Made by a program: the position numbers and the translations under genes. DNA of 28,379 nucleotides from a virus. The stretch covers positions 1-28,379 of IMG/VR virus record IMGVR_UViG_3300037468_000615. The stretch is one strand, 5' to 3'. The notes under the pieces were generated by a model. That model saw only the letters and a program-made list of their open reading frames with translations. It did no database searches and had not been told where the DNA came from. Numbering within the stretch: the first letter of the stretch is position 1; the number at the start of each line of letters is the position of its first letter. Positions 1 through 5,536 of this stretch are shown in pieces.

Positions 1-127
1 TCTTGGTATCCCTCTTGGAAAAAATACCAAGAGCAATATTAATATGAATATTAAAGAGGATTTGAATATTAAAAAGGATTTGAATATTAAAGAGGATTTG
101 AATATTAAAGAGGATTTGAATATTAAA
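1..127. repeat. Terminal direct repeat, left copy (circular-contig overlap)
   Basis: Bases 1-127 are identical to bases 28253-28379. The overlap covers about 46 bases of unique sequence and then part of the 18-bp tandem repeat. A gene that starts at 27582 stays in frame across the join. Exactly 127 bases is a common largest k-mer of short-read assemblers, so this is most simply an assembly overlap of a circular or circularly permuted molecule rather than a biological terminal repeat. The closed length is 28,252 bp. Confidence 0.93.
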
Positions 128-391
128 GAGGATTTGAATATTAAAAAGGATTTGAATATTAAAAAGGATTTGAATATTAAAGAGGATTTGAAACCTTTAT
201 TCAAAAGAAATTTAAACATTCTACTGAAGGATATAACAAAAGAAGATGAGCATAAAATAAAAAGCAGTTTGTTTAATCTCTTTTTCAGTAAAGGATTTTC
301 AGGAGATGGATTAAATCGTTTTTGGACACGAAATGATCTTAAAGATCTAAAAACCTTTTTACAAGAATTAAATGAAATGAAAAAGAAATGA
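2..391 (+). CDS. 3' part of the seam-spanning candidate replication initiator
   Basis: This is the carboxy-terminal part of the protein that starts at 27582; the frame is open from base 2 and stops at 389-391. It encodes residues 225-353 of a 353-aa product: a short linker, eight copies of the hexapeptide NIK(E/K)DL (residues 240-287), and a charged 66-residue tail containing FSGDGLNRFW and a lysine-rich end. The ATG at 44 is internal, not a start, because the frame continues upstream through the seam. The hexapeptide array is a helix-prone, highly charged linker. I recognise no family; the role is inferred only from the DNA repeats inside the gene and its place in the early half. Confidence 0.85.
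   Translation, partial: LGIPLGKNTKSNINMNIKEDLNIKKDLNIKEDLNIKEDLNIKEDLNIKKDLNIKKDLNIKEDLKPLFKRNLNILLKDITKEDEHKIKSSLFNLFFSKGFSGDGLNRFWTRNDLKDLKTFLQELNEMKKK
47..190 (+). repeat. 18-bp tandem repeat, 8 copies, AT-rich
   Basis: Eight head-to-tail 18-bp units (AATATTAAAGAGGATTTG or the same with AAG for GAG) encode NIK(E/K)DL. Unit order by the variable codon is E K E E E K K E. Apart from that one base the units are identical, which points to recent expansion. Each unit has 14 A/T of 18 bases and no C on this strand. The array lies directly after the ATACCAAG boxes, where an AT-rich unwinding region would sit if this is an origin. Because the contig was cut next to it, the assembled copy number may be wrong. 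Confidence 0.9.
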
Positions 392-411
392 TTGTATATT
401 CCTTTCTGTAT

Positions 412-530
412 ACTCCGTAGGAGTTAGAAGCATCGAAGATGAAAACAAATGATATATCACTTCTGTATAGTACGAAGTACTTTAGTTTCCTGAAACAGGA
501 AACGATTGGATTCATTACATTCATCCAATC
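412..530 (+). other. Cluster of five tandem short hairpins, no gene
   Basis: The 239-base gap between the initiator candidate (stop 391) and the next gene (631) holds five consecutive perfect inverted repeats: ACTCC/GGAGT with loop GTA (412-424), CATC/GATG with loop GAA (431-441), AGTAC/GTACT with loop GAA (469-481), GTTTCCTG/CAGGAAAC with loop AAA (485-503), and GATTGGAT/ATCCAATC with an 11-base loop (504-530). The last two abut. No T-run follows, so a simple terminator is unlikely. The rest of the gap (531-630) is AT-rich with an SD-like AAAGGAGAAG at 554-563 that leads to no start codon. Possible roles are a structured RNA, a single-strand initiation site or an RNA-processing region. Confidence 0.6.
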
Positions 531-630
531 AATACTTGGAAGTTTATTTAAAGAAAGGAGAAGAAAACATTATTTTAACTTTATCTGTTATAAATTATAT
601 ATAAAGGAACAATAAATTGGAGCTTATAAA

Positions 631-852
631 ATGAAAGGATATAAATTGTCAAAAGAAACTTTGAAGAAACGAGAGAACTATTATCGTTCTCACTATCATC
701 CAAACACTAAATCATTTCCTTGCTGTATATGTGGAGAATCAATGAAAGAAGATGTTTATTTCTGTTCAGATGAATGTGAAGAGATTCATAAGAATAAAGT
801 AATCAGATTGAAGAAAGCACTTGAAGAGGCCAGGAAAGATGGAACAGTATAA
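631..852 (+). CDS. Small treble-clef-type zinc-finger protein
   Basis: 73 aa. Four cysteines in a CxxC...CxxxC arrangement (C31, C34, C45, C49, with an extra C32) around FPCCICGES and YFCSDEC suggest one bound zinc in an FCS or MYM-like finger. The first 27 residues and the last 20 are basic or charged and probably helical. The same F-C-x-x-E-C signature occurs in the 64-aa protein at 1627. The start has GGAG eight bases upstream. The stop overlaps the next gene, whose start is at 839. Zinc fingers of this size in phages are usually of unknown role; nucleic-acid or host-protein binding is an inference. Confidence 0.8.
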   Translation: MKGYKLSKETLKKRENYYRSHYHPNTKSFPCCICGESMKEDVYFCSDECEEIHKNKVIRLKKALEEARKDGTV

Positions 853-1093
853 CAATCCAGAAAGAAAAATGTATTCTACTGCTTTGTACAATTACTACAG
901 ATATTCTCTTCCTCGTTCTCAAGTGAAAAAGTATAAAATTACAAAGGAAGAATTTGAAGACAAAATTGTGGAAGCGAGGAAAAATGTGATCAACTATAGA
1001 GAATATGAACAAGCATTGTTAGAATTTATTTGTAAAAACCCTTTTCTGGGTGAGAAAGTATTTGAAGTAGTAGTGAATTTAACTGAAGAATAA
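839..1093 (+). CDS. Hypothetical early protein, 84 aa
   Basis: I do not recognise a family. The start is placed at the ATG at 839 because AGGAAAG sits just upstream; an in-frame TTG at 821 has no such site. The gene overlaps the end of the zinc-finger gene by 14 bases, which suggests translational coupling. The product begins MEQYNNPERKMYST, is rich in tyrosine and lysine, and its second half looks helical. No membrane segment or cysteine cluster is present apart from one cysteine in EFICKNPF. Confidence 0.75.
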   Translation: MEQYNNPERKMYSTALYNYYRYSLPRSQVKKYKITKEEFEDKIVEARKNVINYREYEQALLEFICKNPFLGEKVFEVVVNLTEE

Positions 1094-1123
1094 AAAACAA
1101 AAACAAAATTAGGAGAAATGAAA

Positions 1124-1369
1124 ATGAGTAGAGAAAAACAGATTAAGTATCCAGTAACATTTGATGCAACATTGAAGAATACTGAACTTTCACAAGATGA
1201 GTTGAATGAATTTATAAAATATTATAAAGATGGAGCCAAATTAAAATTAAGTGATGAAGAGAAATCTTTTTGTCAAGAATGTAAAATAGTTGATATTAGA
1301 ATAAATAAATTTGATTTTGAAATCAATAAGTTTTTAGTTACTGTAAAGTTAATTAGTAAAAAATCATAA
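1124..1369 (+). CDS. Hypothetical early protein, 81 aa
   Basis: Unrecognised. Two in-frame ATGs lie at 1118 and 1124. AGGAGA at 1111-1116 is one base from the first and seven from the second, so the second is chosen. The protein starts MSREKQIKYP and has an acidic helical middle (SQDELNEFIKYY) and a beta-rich end (INKFLVTVKL). The pair FCQEC could bind metal but is alone. It lies 30 bases after its upstream neighbour in the same transcript. Confidence 0.72.
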   Translation: MSREKQIKYPVTFDATLKNTELSQDELNEFIKYYKDGAKLKLSDEEKSFCQECKIVDIRINKFDFEINKFLVTVKLISKKS

Positions 1370-1400
1370 TAAAACAAACAAAACCGAAAGGGAGAAAGAA

Positions 1401-1496
1401 ATGATTACAACACTTTTACTTTTAAGTGGATTAATATTCGTGCTTTTAAGTTGTGTATTACTTGCATGCTTCATTAAAGATTTCTTTTTTAACTAA
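1401..1496 (+). CDS. 31-aa single-span membrane peptide
   Basis: A short frame with a good ribosome site (AAGGGAGAAAGAA before the ATG) encodes 31 residues. Almost the whole peptide is hydrophobic (leucine-rich, with LLSCVLLACF) and the end is IKDFFFN, so it should cross the membrane once with a tiny charged tail. It is immediately followed by another tiny membrane peptide at 1516. Similar peptides in phages include accessory holins and host-membrane effectors; no specific family can be claimed. Confidence 0.65.
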   Translation: MITTLLLLSGLIFVLLSCVLLACFIKDFFFN

Positions 1497-1515
1497 AACT
1501 AAAACAGGAGAAGAA

Positions 1516-1623
1516 ATGATTTCAACTATCATCGTATCAGGCATCATTGGGATGCTTCTCTGCGCTATCTTAGGATATTTAGCAGGATATCAGGCAGCAA
1601 AAAACAAATACAGGAGAAACTAA
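1516..1623 (+). CDS. 35-aa single-span membrane peptide
   Basis: The ATG follows CAGGAGAAGAA, a strong ribosome site. The product is a hydrophobic span rich in isoleucine, glycine and leucine (IIVSGIIGMLLCAILGYL) followed by a short basic tail (KNKYRRN), as expected for an N-out, C-in single-span peptide. It does not resemble the 31-aa peptide beyond topology. It lies 19 bases after that gene and 3 bases before the zinc-finger gene at 1627. Function unknown; an early membrane effector or accessory holin are options. Confidence 0.65.
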   Translation: MISTIIVSGIIGMLLCAILGYLAGYQAAKNKYRRN

Positions 1624-1626
1624 GAA

Positions 1627-1821
1627 ATGCAATATGACGAATTATCAGCAGCAATTCAAGCAGAATACCAAACATTTATGTCATCCAGTGGAATCACCAA
1701 TCAATGTATCAACTGTGGCAAATCAACTAAGAATAAATTATTTTGCTGCAGAGAATGCCAGAAAAGTTTTACGGAATATGATAAACTCTTAACGAAATTC
1801 CATAAGGAGAATCATATTTGA
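1627..1821 (+). CDS. Second small zinc-finger protein
   Basis: 64 aa with C27xxC30 and C40xxxC44 (NQCINCGKS and LFCCREC), spaced like the finger at 631: CxxC, nine or ten residues, then FCxxEC. The two proteins are probably distant paralogues or share a fold; their flanks differ (this one has an acidic N-terminal helix, the other a basic one). CAGGAGAAACTAAGAA precedes the ATG. The stop overlaps the TTG start of the next gene by four bases. Function unknown. Confidence 0.78.
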   Translation: MQYDELSAAIQAEYQTFMSSSGITNQCINCGKSTKNKLFCCRECQKSFTEYDKLLTKFHKENHI

Positions 1822-2483
1822 AAGAAATTCTTTATATATTACTGTTTCTGTTCATAGGTTTCTGTGTTTATAAAACATTCATTGATGAACCAGAAGTAAT
1901 AACAAATACAATCATTGATTCTGTCTTTGTTTATCAACCAGCTGAAACAGTATTCGTTGAAACCAATTTAAATCCATTTTACGCTGTTGTAAAACAAAAT
2001 GGATATAATATACCACTTAAAAATAACACTATACAAAACTTAGAAGATTCATTAGAAAACGTTGTAAATTCTTATAGAATGTTTAAAGAATCTATTGAAA
2101 AAGATAGTGTTTTTCTAAGGCTAAATAATAACACTGCTTTTAGTACTGGTGATAGTATAGAAACAGAAGTAAACATCTGGAAAGAAGATAGTTTGATATA
2201 TAATTCATTCAAGTACATTTTCTTCCCAAGACCAGATAAAACCATATACAAAATTGAAACTGTTTATAAAGAAGAATGGATCTCCTTTGCCCCTTACGGA
2301 GAAATATATTTTGCTGATAAATTAGAATACGAACTTGGTATTCTTTGCTTTGGAAGAAATAATATAGTATTTGGTCTGGGTCTTCACAAGACAGAAGGAG
2401 ATTACGGCAGGACAATTGGGGTTTCTATCGGAAAGAAATTTGATGTTGTTAAGCCGAAGTTTCTGTTCAAGAGAATACTTTAG
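1818..2483 (+). CDS. Membrane-anchored 221-aa protein with beta-rich C-terminus
   Basis: The start is a TTG at 1818 with AAGGAGA upstream, overlapping the previous stop. Residues 4-20 form one hydrophobic span (ILYILLFLFIGFCVY), followed by a long extramembrane part: an acidic, probably helical middle (about 70-100) and a C-terminal run of alternating hydrophobic residues with glycines (FAPYGEIYF, ELGILCFG, VFGLGLHK, GRTIGVSIGKKF). Anchored proteins ending in such outer-membrane-like beta hairpins are frequent in phages of two-membrane bacteria, where a spanin-like role has been suggested. That is a resemblance seen by eye, not a family assignment, and the gene lies far from the amidase. Confidence 0.75.
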   Translation: MKEILYILLFLFIGFCVYKTFIDEPEVITNTIIDSVFVYQPAETVFVETNLNPFYAVVKQNGYNIPLKNNTIQNLEDSLENVVNSYRMFKESIEKDSVFLRLNNNTAFSTGDSIETEVNIWKEDSLIYNSFKYIFFPRPDKTIYKIETVYKEEWISFAPYGEIYFADKLEYELGILCFGRNNIVFGLGLHKTEGDYGRTIGVSIGKKFDVVKPKFLFKRIL

Positions 2484-2528
2484 AAAACATCATTTATTTT
2501 GTTGTTTTTAAAAAAACCTTAAAAAACA

Positions 2529-2561
2529 TTTGGTATATCATCTGTAATTCATTATATTATA
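2529..2561 (+). promoter_or_regulatory. Early promoter, copy 1
   Basis: TTTGG at 2529-2533 and CATTATATTATA at 2550-2561, with starts 21 bases apart, exactly as in the copies at 26383 and 27097. Read as sigma70 it is TTGGTA, 17 bases, TATATT. Read as Bacteroidota it is TTTG, 20 bases, TAnnTT. It precedes the gene at 2627. The 65-base leader is A-rich and lacks the pseudoknot found after the other two copies. Confidence 0.75.
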
Positions 2562-2626
2562 TATAAGATAATGAAATAACAATACAGAAAAGTTTTTTAC
2601 AAACAACAACACAAGGAAGTAAGAAA

Positions 2627-2995
2627 ATGGATTCAATTTTTGTAAACCAGTATGGCAGGGAATATGAAGAACTTCTTGCCATCAAAGAAGCAAACAAAGC
2701 ATTACTCAACACCATTGAACAGAAAGAAACCAGTTTGAAGAATCTTGCCAAGAGCATTGAAAAAGGAATGAAGGCGGATTTGGTTTCTGAACTCAAAGGT
2801 GATAGTTGGGTAGCAAGATTGGTCAAGGGTTTGAAGTACAAAGTAATTAGACCAGATTACAAAGAATGCTTCGAAATTGCCAAAGGCAAAGTAAATGGAG
2901 CAACAATGGCAGTCTTAGAAAAGATTGTTGAAGAACACAAAGCAGCCAAAGCAGTTGAAGAAGAGTTGAAGTTTAGCATTGAAAAGGAGAACTAA
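2627..2995 (+). CDS. Hypothetical helical protein, 122 aa
   Basis: First gene after promoter copy 1; ribosome site AAGGAAG. The product is almost entirely predicted helix, with heptad-like stretches (residues 15-50, AIKEANKALLNTIEQKE) and a charged C-terminal helix rich in alanine, glutamate and lysine. No membrane span, cysteine motif or enzyme motif is visible. The stop is followed after two bases by the next ATG, so the genes at 2627, 2998, 3337 and 3476 form one operon. Unrecognised. Confidence 0.78.
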   Translation: MDSIFVNQYGREYEELLAIKEANKALLNTIEQKETSLKNLAKSIEKGMKADLVSELKGDSWVARLVKGLKYKVIRPDYKECFEIAKGKVNGATMAVLEKIVEEHKAAKAVEEELKFSIEKEN

Positions 2996-2997
2996 CA

Positions 2998-3333
2998 ATG
3001 AAGTTACAATCAATTCAAGATTATCGTTCTGATAATCCAAACAATGATGAAATTCTTTTGTTACCTGTTAACAAGGATTCTTTGAAAGATTGGAATCCTT
3101 TACATTGGATTACATTTCCACCTGCTAAAACCTTTAGTGATGAATTAAAGAGATTGGTAAACAAAATTGAAGAATCTCTTGATTTTAGTAAAGGAGATGA
3201 TTGGAGTGTAGATAATAAAATAAAAATTATCATCTATTCTGCTGAAACAGGACAATGGGAAATTTGTTTAGAGTATTTGGAATTTTATAAAAGATTTTTT
3301 GATTATGATTTTGATGAAGAAGAGGAGGATTGA
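2998..3333 (+). CDS. Hypothetical acidic protein, 111 aa
   Basis: Second gene of the promoter-1 operon, with AAAGGAGAACTAACA before the ATG. The protein has a proline and tryptophan-rich middle (KDWNPLHWITFPP), a helix (about 42-58) and a very acidic end (DYDFDEEEEDstop). Aromatic residues cluster near the end (LEYLEFYKRFF). Acidic small early proteins can be DNA mimics or host-protein inhibitors, but nothing specific supports that here. Unrecognised. Confidence 0.75.
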   Translation: MKLQSIQDYRSDNPNNDEILLLPVNKDSLKDWNPLHWITFPPAKTFSDELKRLVNKIEESLDFSKGDDWSVDNKIKIIIYSAETGQWEICLEYLEFYKRFFDYDFDEEEED

Positions 3334-3336
3334 AAG

Positions 3337-3474
3337 ATGAATATAATTTTAATTGGTTCTATTGTGGTTGGAATAACCATTGGAATAATATGGGTTTCAT
3401 CGATTGCCATAGCATACAACTTATCAATGATAAGATTGTATTTGAAAGAGATAATTGAAAGAAAGGAGAACTAA
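3337..3474 (+). CDS. 45-aa single-span membrane protein
   Basis: The ATG lies three bases after the previous stop and GAGGAGG overlaps the end of that gene. The product has one hydrophobic span with glycine spacing (residues 2-27, IGSIVVGITIGIIWVSS) and a short charged helix at the C-terminus. This is the third tiny membrane protein of the rightward half. Function unknown. Confidence 0.68.
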   Translation: MNIILIGSIVVGITIGIIWVSSIAIAYNLSMIRLYLKEIIERKEN

Positions 3475-3475
3475 G

Positions 3476-3952
3476 ATGAGAAAAGGAACACATCATACAA
3501 TTGAAACAAAAGAAAGAATGAAAAAACAAAGCAAGAAAAAGGGTAAAACATATTCAAACAAACCCCTTATAAGCTTTCCCGTAAAAGTAAAGAAAGATAT
3601 AAGAATAAAAATGTCTGAGAAAGCATTCTCTTTGCTAAAACATGATATAATATTATTTGAAGAATTTAAAACTTGTTATGGAGAATTTCGCGGTATAATA
3701 CATAAACAACTTCCTAATCCAAAAAACCCAATTTTCTTTGATATAGATGGAAATCCTTTTCTTTATAAAAGAATATATGATCCTGATTTTATGTGTGAGA
3801 GAATAGCAGGAGATAAAGGGTGTTATTTAATGACAGAAATAAAATATAAAATTGATGAAGCTTTTATTGTTTCAGATAGAATTGAGTGGGATAGATTATT
3901 AAAAGAATCTAAGAGTGAAAAATGCTATGAAAAAAACTTTCTTGAATTATAA
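3476..3952 (+). CDS. Hypothetical protein with NUMOD3-like basic N-terminus, 158 aa
   Basis: The start is the ATG at 3476 (AAAGGAGAACTAAG upstream), not an in-frame TTG at 3455 inside the previous gene. Residues 1-30 are very basic and read HHTIETKERMKKQSKKKGK, similar to the NUMOD3 DNA-binding motif of homing endonucleases (h-S/T-x-E-T...KGK). The rest (40-158) is mixed and contains IFFDIDGNPF and two cysteines; no GIY-YIG or HNH catalytic motif is seen. It may be a DNA-binding protein or the remains of a nuclease. Last gene of the rightward half. Confidence 0.7.
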   Translation: MRKGTHHTIETKERMKKQSKKKGKTYSNKPLISFPVKVKKDIRIKMSEKAFSLLKHDIILFEEFKTCYGEFRGIIHKQLPNPKNPIFFDIDGNPFLYKRIYDPDFMCERIAGDKGCYLMTEIKYKIDEAFIVSDRIEWDRLLKESKSEKCYEKNFLEL

Positions 3953-4107
3953 TGAAAAACACAAGCAATGATATTTTAAAAAACATCGAATCTTTATAAG
4001 AATAGAATGTTTTTGCTAAAATTTGATTTTGTAACTTGTTGATAATAAAGCAATTAAAAAAATGGAAAAAACTGTGAAAACCATACCTATATATAAGTCT
4101 ATTTCAG

Positions 4108-4135
4108 AAAAAACACCGGTTTTACAATGTTTTTT
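4108..4135. terminator. A/T-rich hairpin at the convergent junction
   Basis: AAAAAACA (4108-4115) and TGTTTTTT (4128-4135) can form an 8-bp stem with a 12-base loop, U-rich at its 3' end for rightward transcripts. A weaker similar hairpin, AAAAACAT/ATGTTTTT, lies at 3979-4014. Both are between the converging gene ends at 3952 and 4235. The 282-base gap holds no gene that I can support. Confidence 0.45.
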
Positions 4136-4158
4136 GACCATTCAAAAATACAATGAAA

Positions 4159-4192
4159 AAACTCCCAAATGAATCAAATCAAATGGGAGTTT
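4159..4192. terminator. Bidirectional intrinsic terminator
   Basis: AAACTCCCA (4159-4167) pairs with TGGGAGTTT (4184-4192), a 9-bp stem with a 16-base loop. A T-rich run (TTCTTTTT) follows on the + strand and an A-run precedes it, so it works as a terminator in both directions. It sits between convergent rightward and leftward genes, the expected place. Confidence 0.85.
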
Positions 4193-4234
4193 CTTTTTAG
4201 GAGAAGAAATGAAAGAACATCCTATCAATGATAG

Positions 4235-4630
4235 CTAAATATACTTTGAACCATAAACCAAATTTTTCTCATTTAACGTTAAAAATGCTTTAGTTAAACG
4301 TTCTATGACTTTCTCTTTTGCAAATTGATGTTTATTTGCAATTAAAGGAGTTAATCCACAATCAATAAATAATAATTCAAGCATTTCATGTATAATAGTT
4401 GATGTAGGATGTGAAGGATCTGGTATATCATATTCATTCAAAAATTCTATCAGTTCAATTTGAGCAATTTCTGATGCTTGTGCACAATAATCCATTGATC
4501 CCATTCTATGAATTTTTTCACCTTCTTTTTCTTTTACTATATGACAATATATAGACCAATGATTAAGATGAAACAATGTTTTCAGTTTTTTTATTGTTTG
4601 ATGTGCTTTATTTTTATTAATAGGTTTCAC
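4235..4630 (-). CDS. Zincin-like protein with HExxE core
   Basis: 131 aa. The start is a GTG overlapping the last base of the upstream TAG stop. The layout is that of small metallopeptidase-fold phage proteins: an N-terminal W-containing strand (NHWSIYCHIV), a middle repeating small and hydrophobic residues (ASEIAQIELIEF), then a helix with TIIHEMLELLF at about residues 78-88. The helix carries HEMLE rather than the usual HExxH, so the second histidine ligand is replaced by glutamate; the site may be altered or inactive. Last gene of the leftward transcript, next to the holin candidate. A lysis role or a purely structural use of the fold are both possible. Confidence 0.6.
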   Translation of the reverse strand: MKPINKNKAHQTIKKLKTLFHLNHWSIYCHIVKEKEGEKIHRMGSMDYCAQASEIAQIELIEFLNEYDIPDPSHPTSTIIHEMLELLFIDCGLTPLIANKHQFAKEKVIERLTKAFLTLNEKNLVYGSKYI

Positions 4631-4872
4631 TACAAATCCAAATTTTCTGGTTTAGCAGGAACAATTGTCTTTGAATATTCACGAGCTCCTAACAAAGCAA
4701 GAACCATTACAGAATAAAGTTCATCACTTATCTTATCAGTAAAGAAAAACATTCCTGTTATAACAAAGACCATTATTACTTTGATAGAGAGTGCTTTGTT
4801 ACCAAGTTGTTTTAATCTTGATTTAGTTTCGACTTTGTTTAGCAATGTAGGATACCAAGTTTGTGAATTCAA
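4630..4872 (-). CDS. Holin candidate, two membrane spans
   Basis: 80 aa. After about 27 polar residues there are two hydrophobic segments separated by a short polar turn: VIMVFVITGMFFF and ELYSVMVLALLGA (turn TDKISD). The C-terminus (EYSKTIVPAKPENLDL) is polar. This size and topology are common in phage holins, and it lies in a cluster of small membrane proteins at the end of the late transcript. The start is a TTG at 4872 that overlaps the upstream gene by 50 bases and has no good ribosome site, so the exact start is uncertain. Confidence 0.6.
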   Translation of the reverse strand: MNSQTWYPTLLNKVETKSRLKQLGNKALSIKVIMVFVITGMFFFTDKISDELYSVMVLALLGAREYSKTIVPAKPENLDL

Positions 4873-5026
4873 ATGGATTTTTATTTTCTTTATTATTCAC
4901 AACTTTATAAGGAAATAATTTACCAAATAAATACAAGAGAATTATAGGTAGTATAATTGATAAAGTTATTAGTACTACAAATATGAATTTGATAATCTCT
5001 TTAAAAATTTTAAATAACTTTTTCAT
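4823..5026 (-). CDS. Small single-span membrane protein, 67 aa
   Basis: The ATG overlaps the stop of the upstream gene (ATGA), indicating coupled translation. A basic N-terminus (MKKLFKIFKEIIK) leads into one long hydrophobic segment (about residues 13-38, FIFVVLITLSIILPIILLYL), followed by a polar tail. With the holin candidate that overlaps its 3' end by 50 bases it makes a pair of membrane proteins, as in holin/antiholin or holin/spanin cassettes. No family recognised. Confidence 0.68.
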   Translation of the reverse strand: MKKLFKIFKEIIKFIFVVLITLSIILPIILLYLFGKLFPYKVVNNKENKNPFEFTNLVSYIAKQSRN

Positions 5027-5454
5027 TTCTCATTCCCATAAAGTTGTTTTCTTTGTTTCTTGAATTTATGATTCCAATATTCCTGATATCTAAACGGATC
5101 ATATTTCTTTGGTATTGGTAGTTCAACCGGAATTACTTCTTCTTTCTTTTTTATCAAAGTAAAATCTGGACAATCTTTATGTTCAGTACAAAGGGTTATA
5201 GGAAGTTGTAATCTCGTAAGAAATTCAAACACAGCATGTAGTTGAGCATCGCTATAATCCCAAATATCCTTTACTCCAATTACCAATTCAGTATCATCAT
5301 CTTTTATTTTTCTACTTCCATTAGCAATTTCACCAGAAAATTCTATAATTAAATGATATTTGCCATCTTTTCTATATCTATGAAATATAACTTCATGAAG
5401 TTTACCAATTTGAACAGATGTTTTAGTTGTATTAGTTAGTGTTTCTCTTTTCAT
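5023..5454 (-). CDS. Hypothetical late protein, 143 aa
   Basis: Begins MKRETLTNTTKTSV after GGGAGAAAAAT. The first 70 residues look like a beta domain (LHEVIFHRYRKDGKYHLIIEF), followed by a helix (YSDAQLHAVFEFL), CTEHKDCPDF with two cysteines, and a basic C-terminus (HKFKKQRKQLYGNEK). No membrane span. It follows the structured spacer at 5478-5531 and overlaps the next gene by four bases. Placement suggests a late structural or lysis-associated protein; the function is unknown. Confidence 0.72.
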   Translation of the reverse strand: MKRETLTNTTKTSVQIGKLHEVIFHRYRKDGKYHLIIEFSGEIANGSRKIKDDDTELVIGVKDIWDYSDAQLHAVFEFLTRLQLPITLCTEHKDCPDFTLIKKKEEVIPVELPIPKKYDPFRYQEYWNHKFKKQRKQLYGNEK

Positions 5455-5477
5455 ATTTTTCTCCCTTAAAAATTAAA

Positions 5478-5531
5478 GAGGAACAAGTTCTGCTGAGCAA
5501 GGAGAAGCAACTCTGGCATTACCTGTTCCTC
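5478..5531 (-). terminator. Hairpin between tail module and lysis cluster
   Basis: On the minus strand GAGGAACA (5531-5524) pairs with TGTTCCTC (5485-5478), an 8-bp stem around a 38-base loop that itself can form AGTTGCT against AGCAGAACT. TTTAATTTTT follows, so it reads as a terminator or attenuator. It starts 5 bases after the stop of the 265-aa tail gene and ends just before the ribosome site of the next gene, so it could also control that gene. Confidence 0.6.
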
Positions 5532-5536
5532 AATTA

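Noticed and set aside
47-190. CRISPR-like array
   Set aside because: The 18-bp units are directly joined with no spacers and are translated as a peptide repeat.
44-391. Stand-alone 115-aa gene from the ATG at 44
   Set aside because: The frame is open upstream across the circular join to the ATG at 27582; this is the end of the 353-aa gene.
3960-4005. 15-codon frame after the last rightward gene
   Set aside because: It overlaps a terminator-like hairpin and has no ribosome site.
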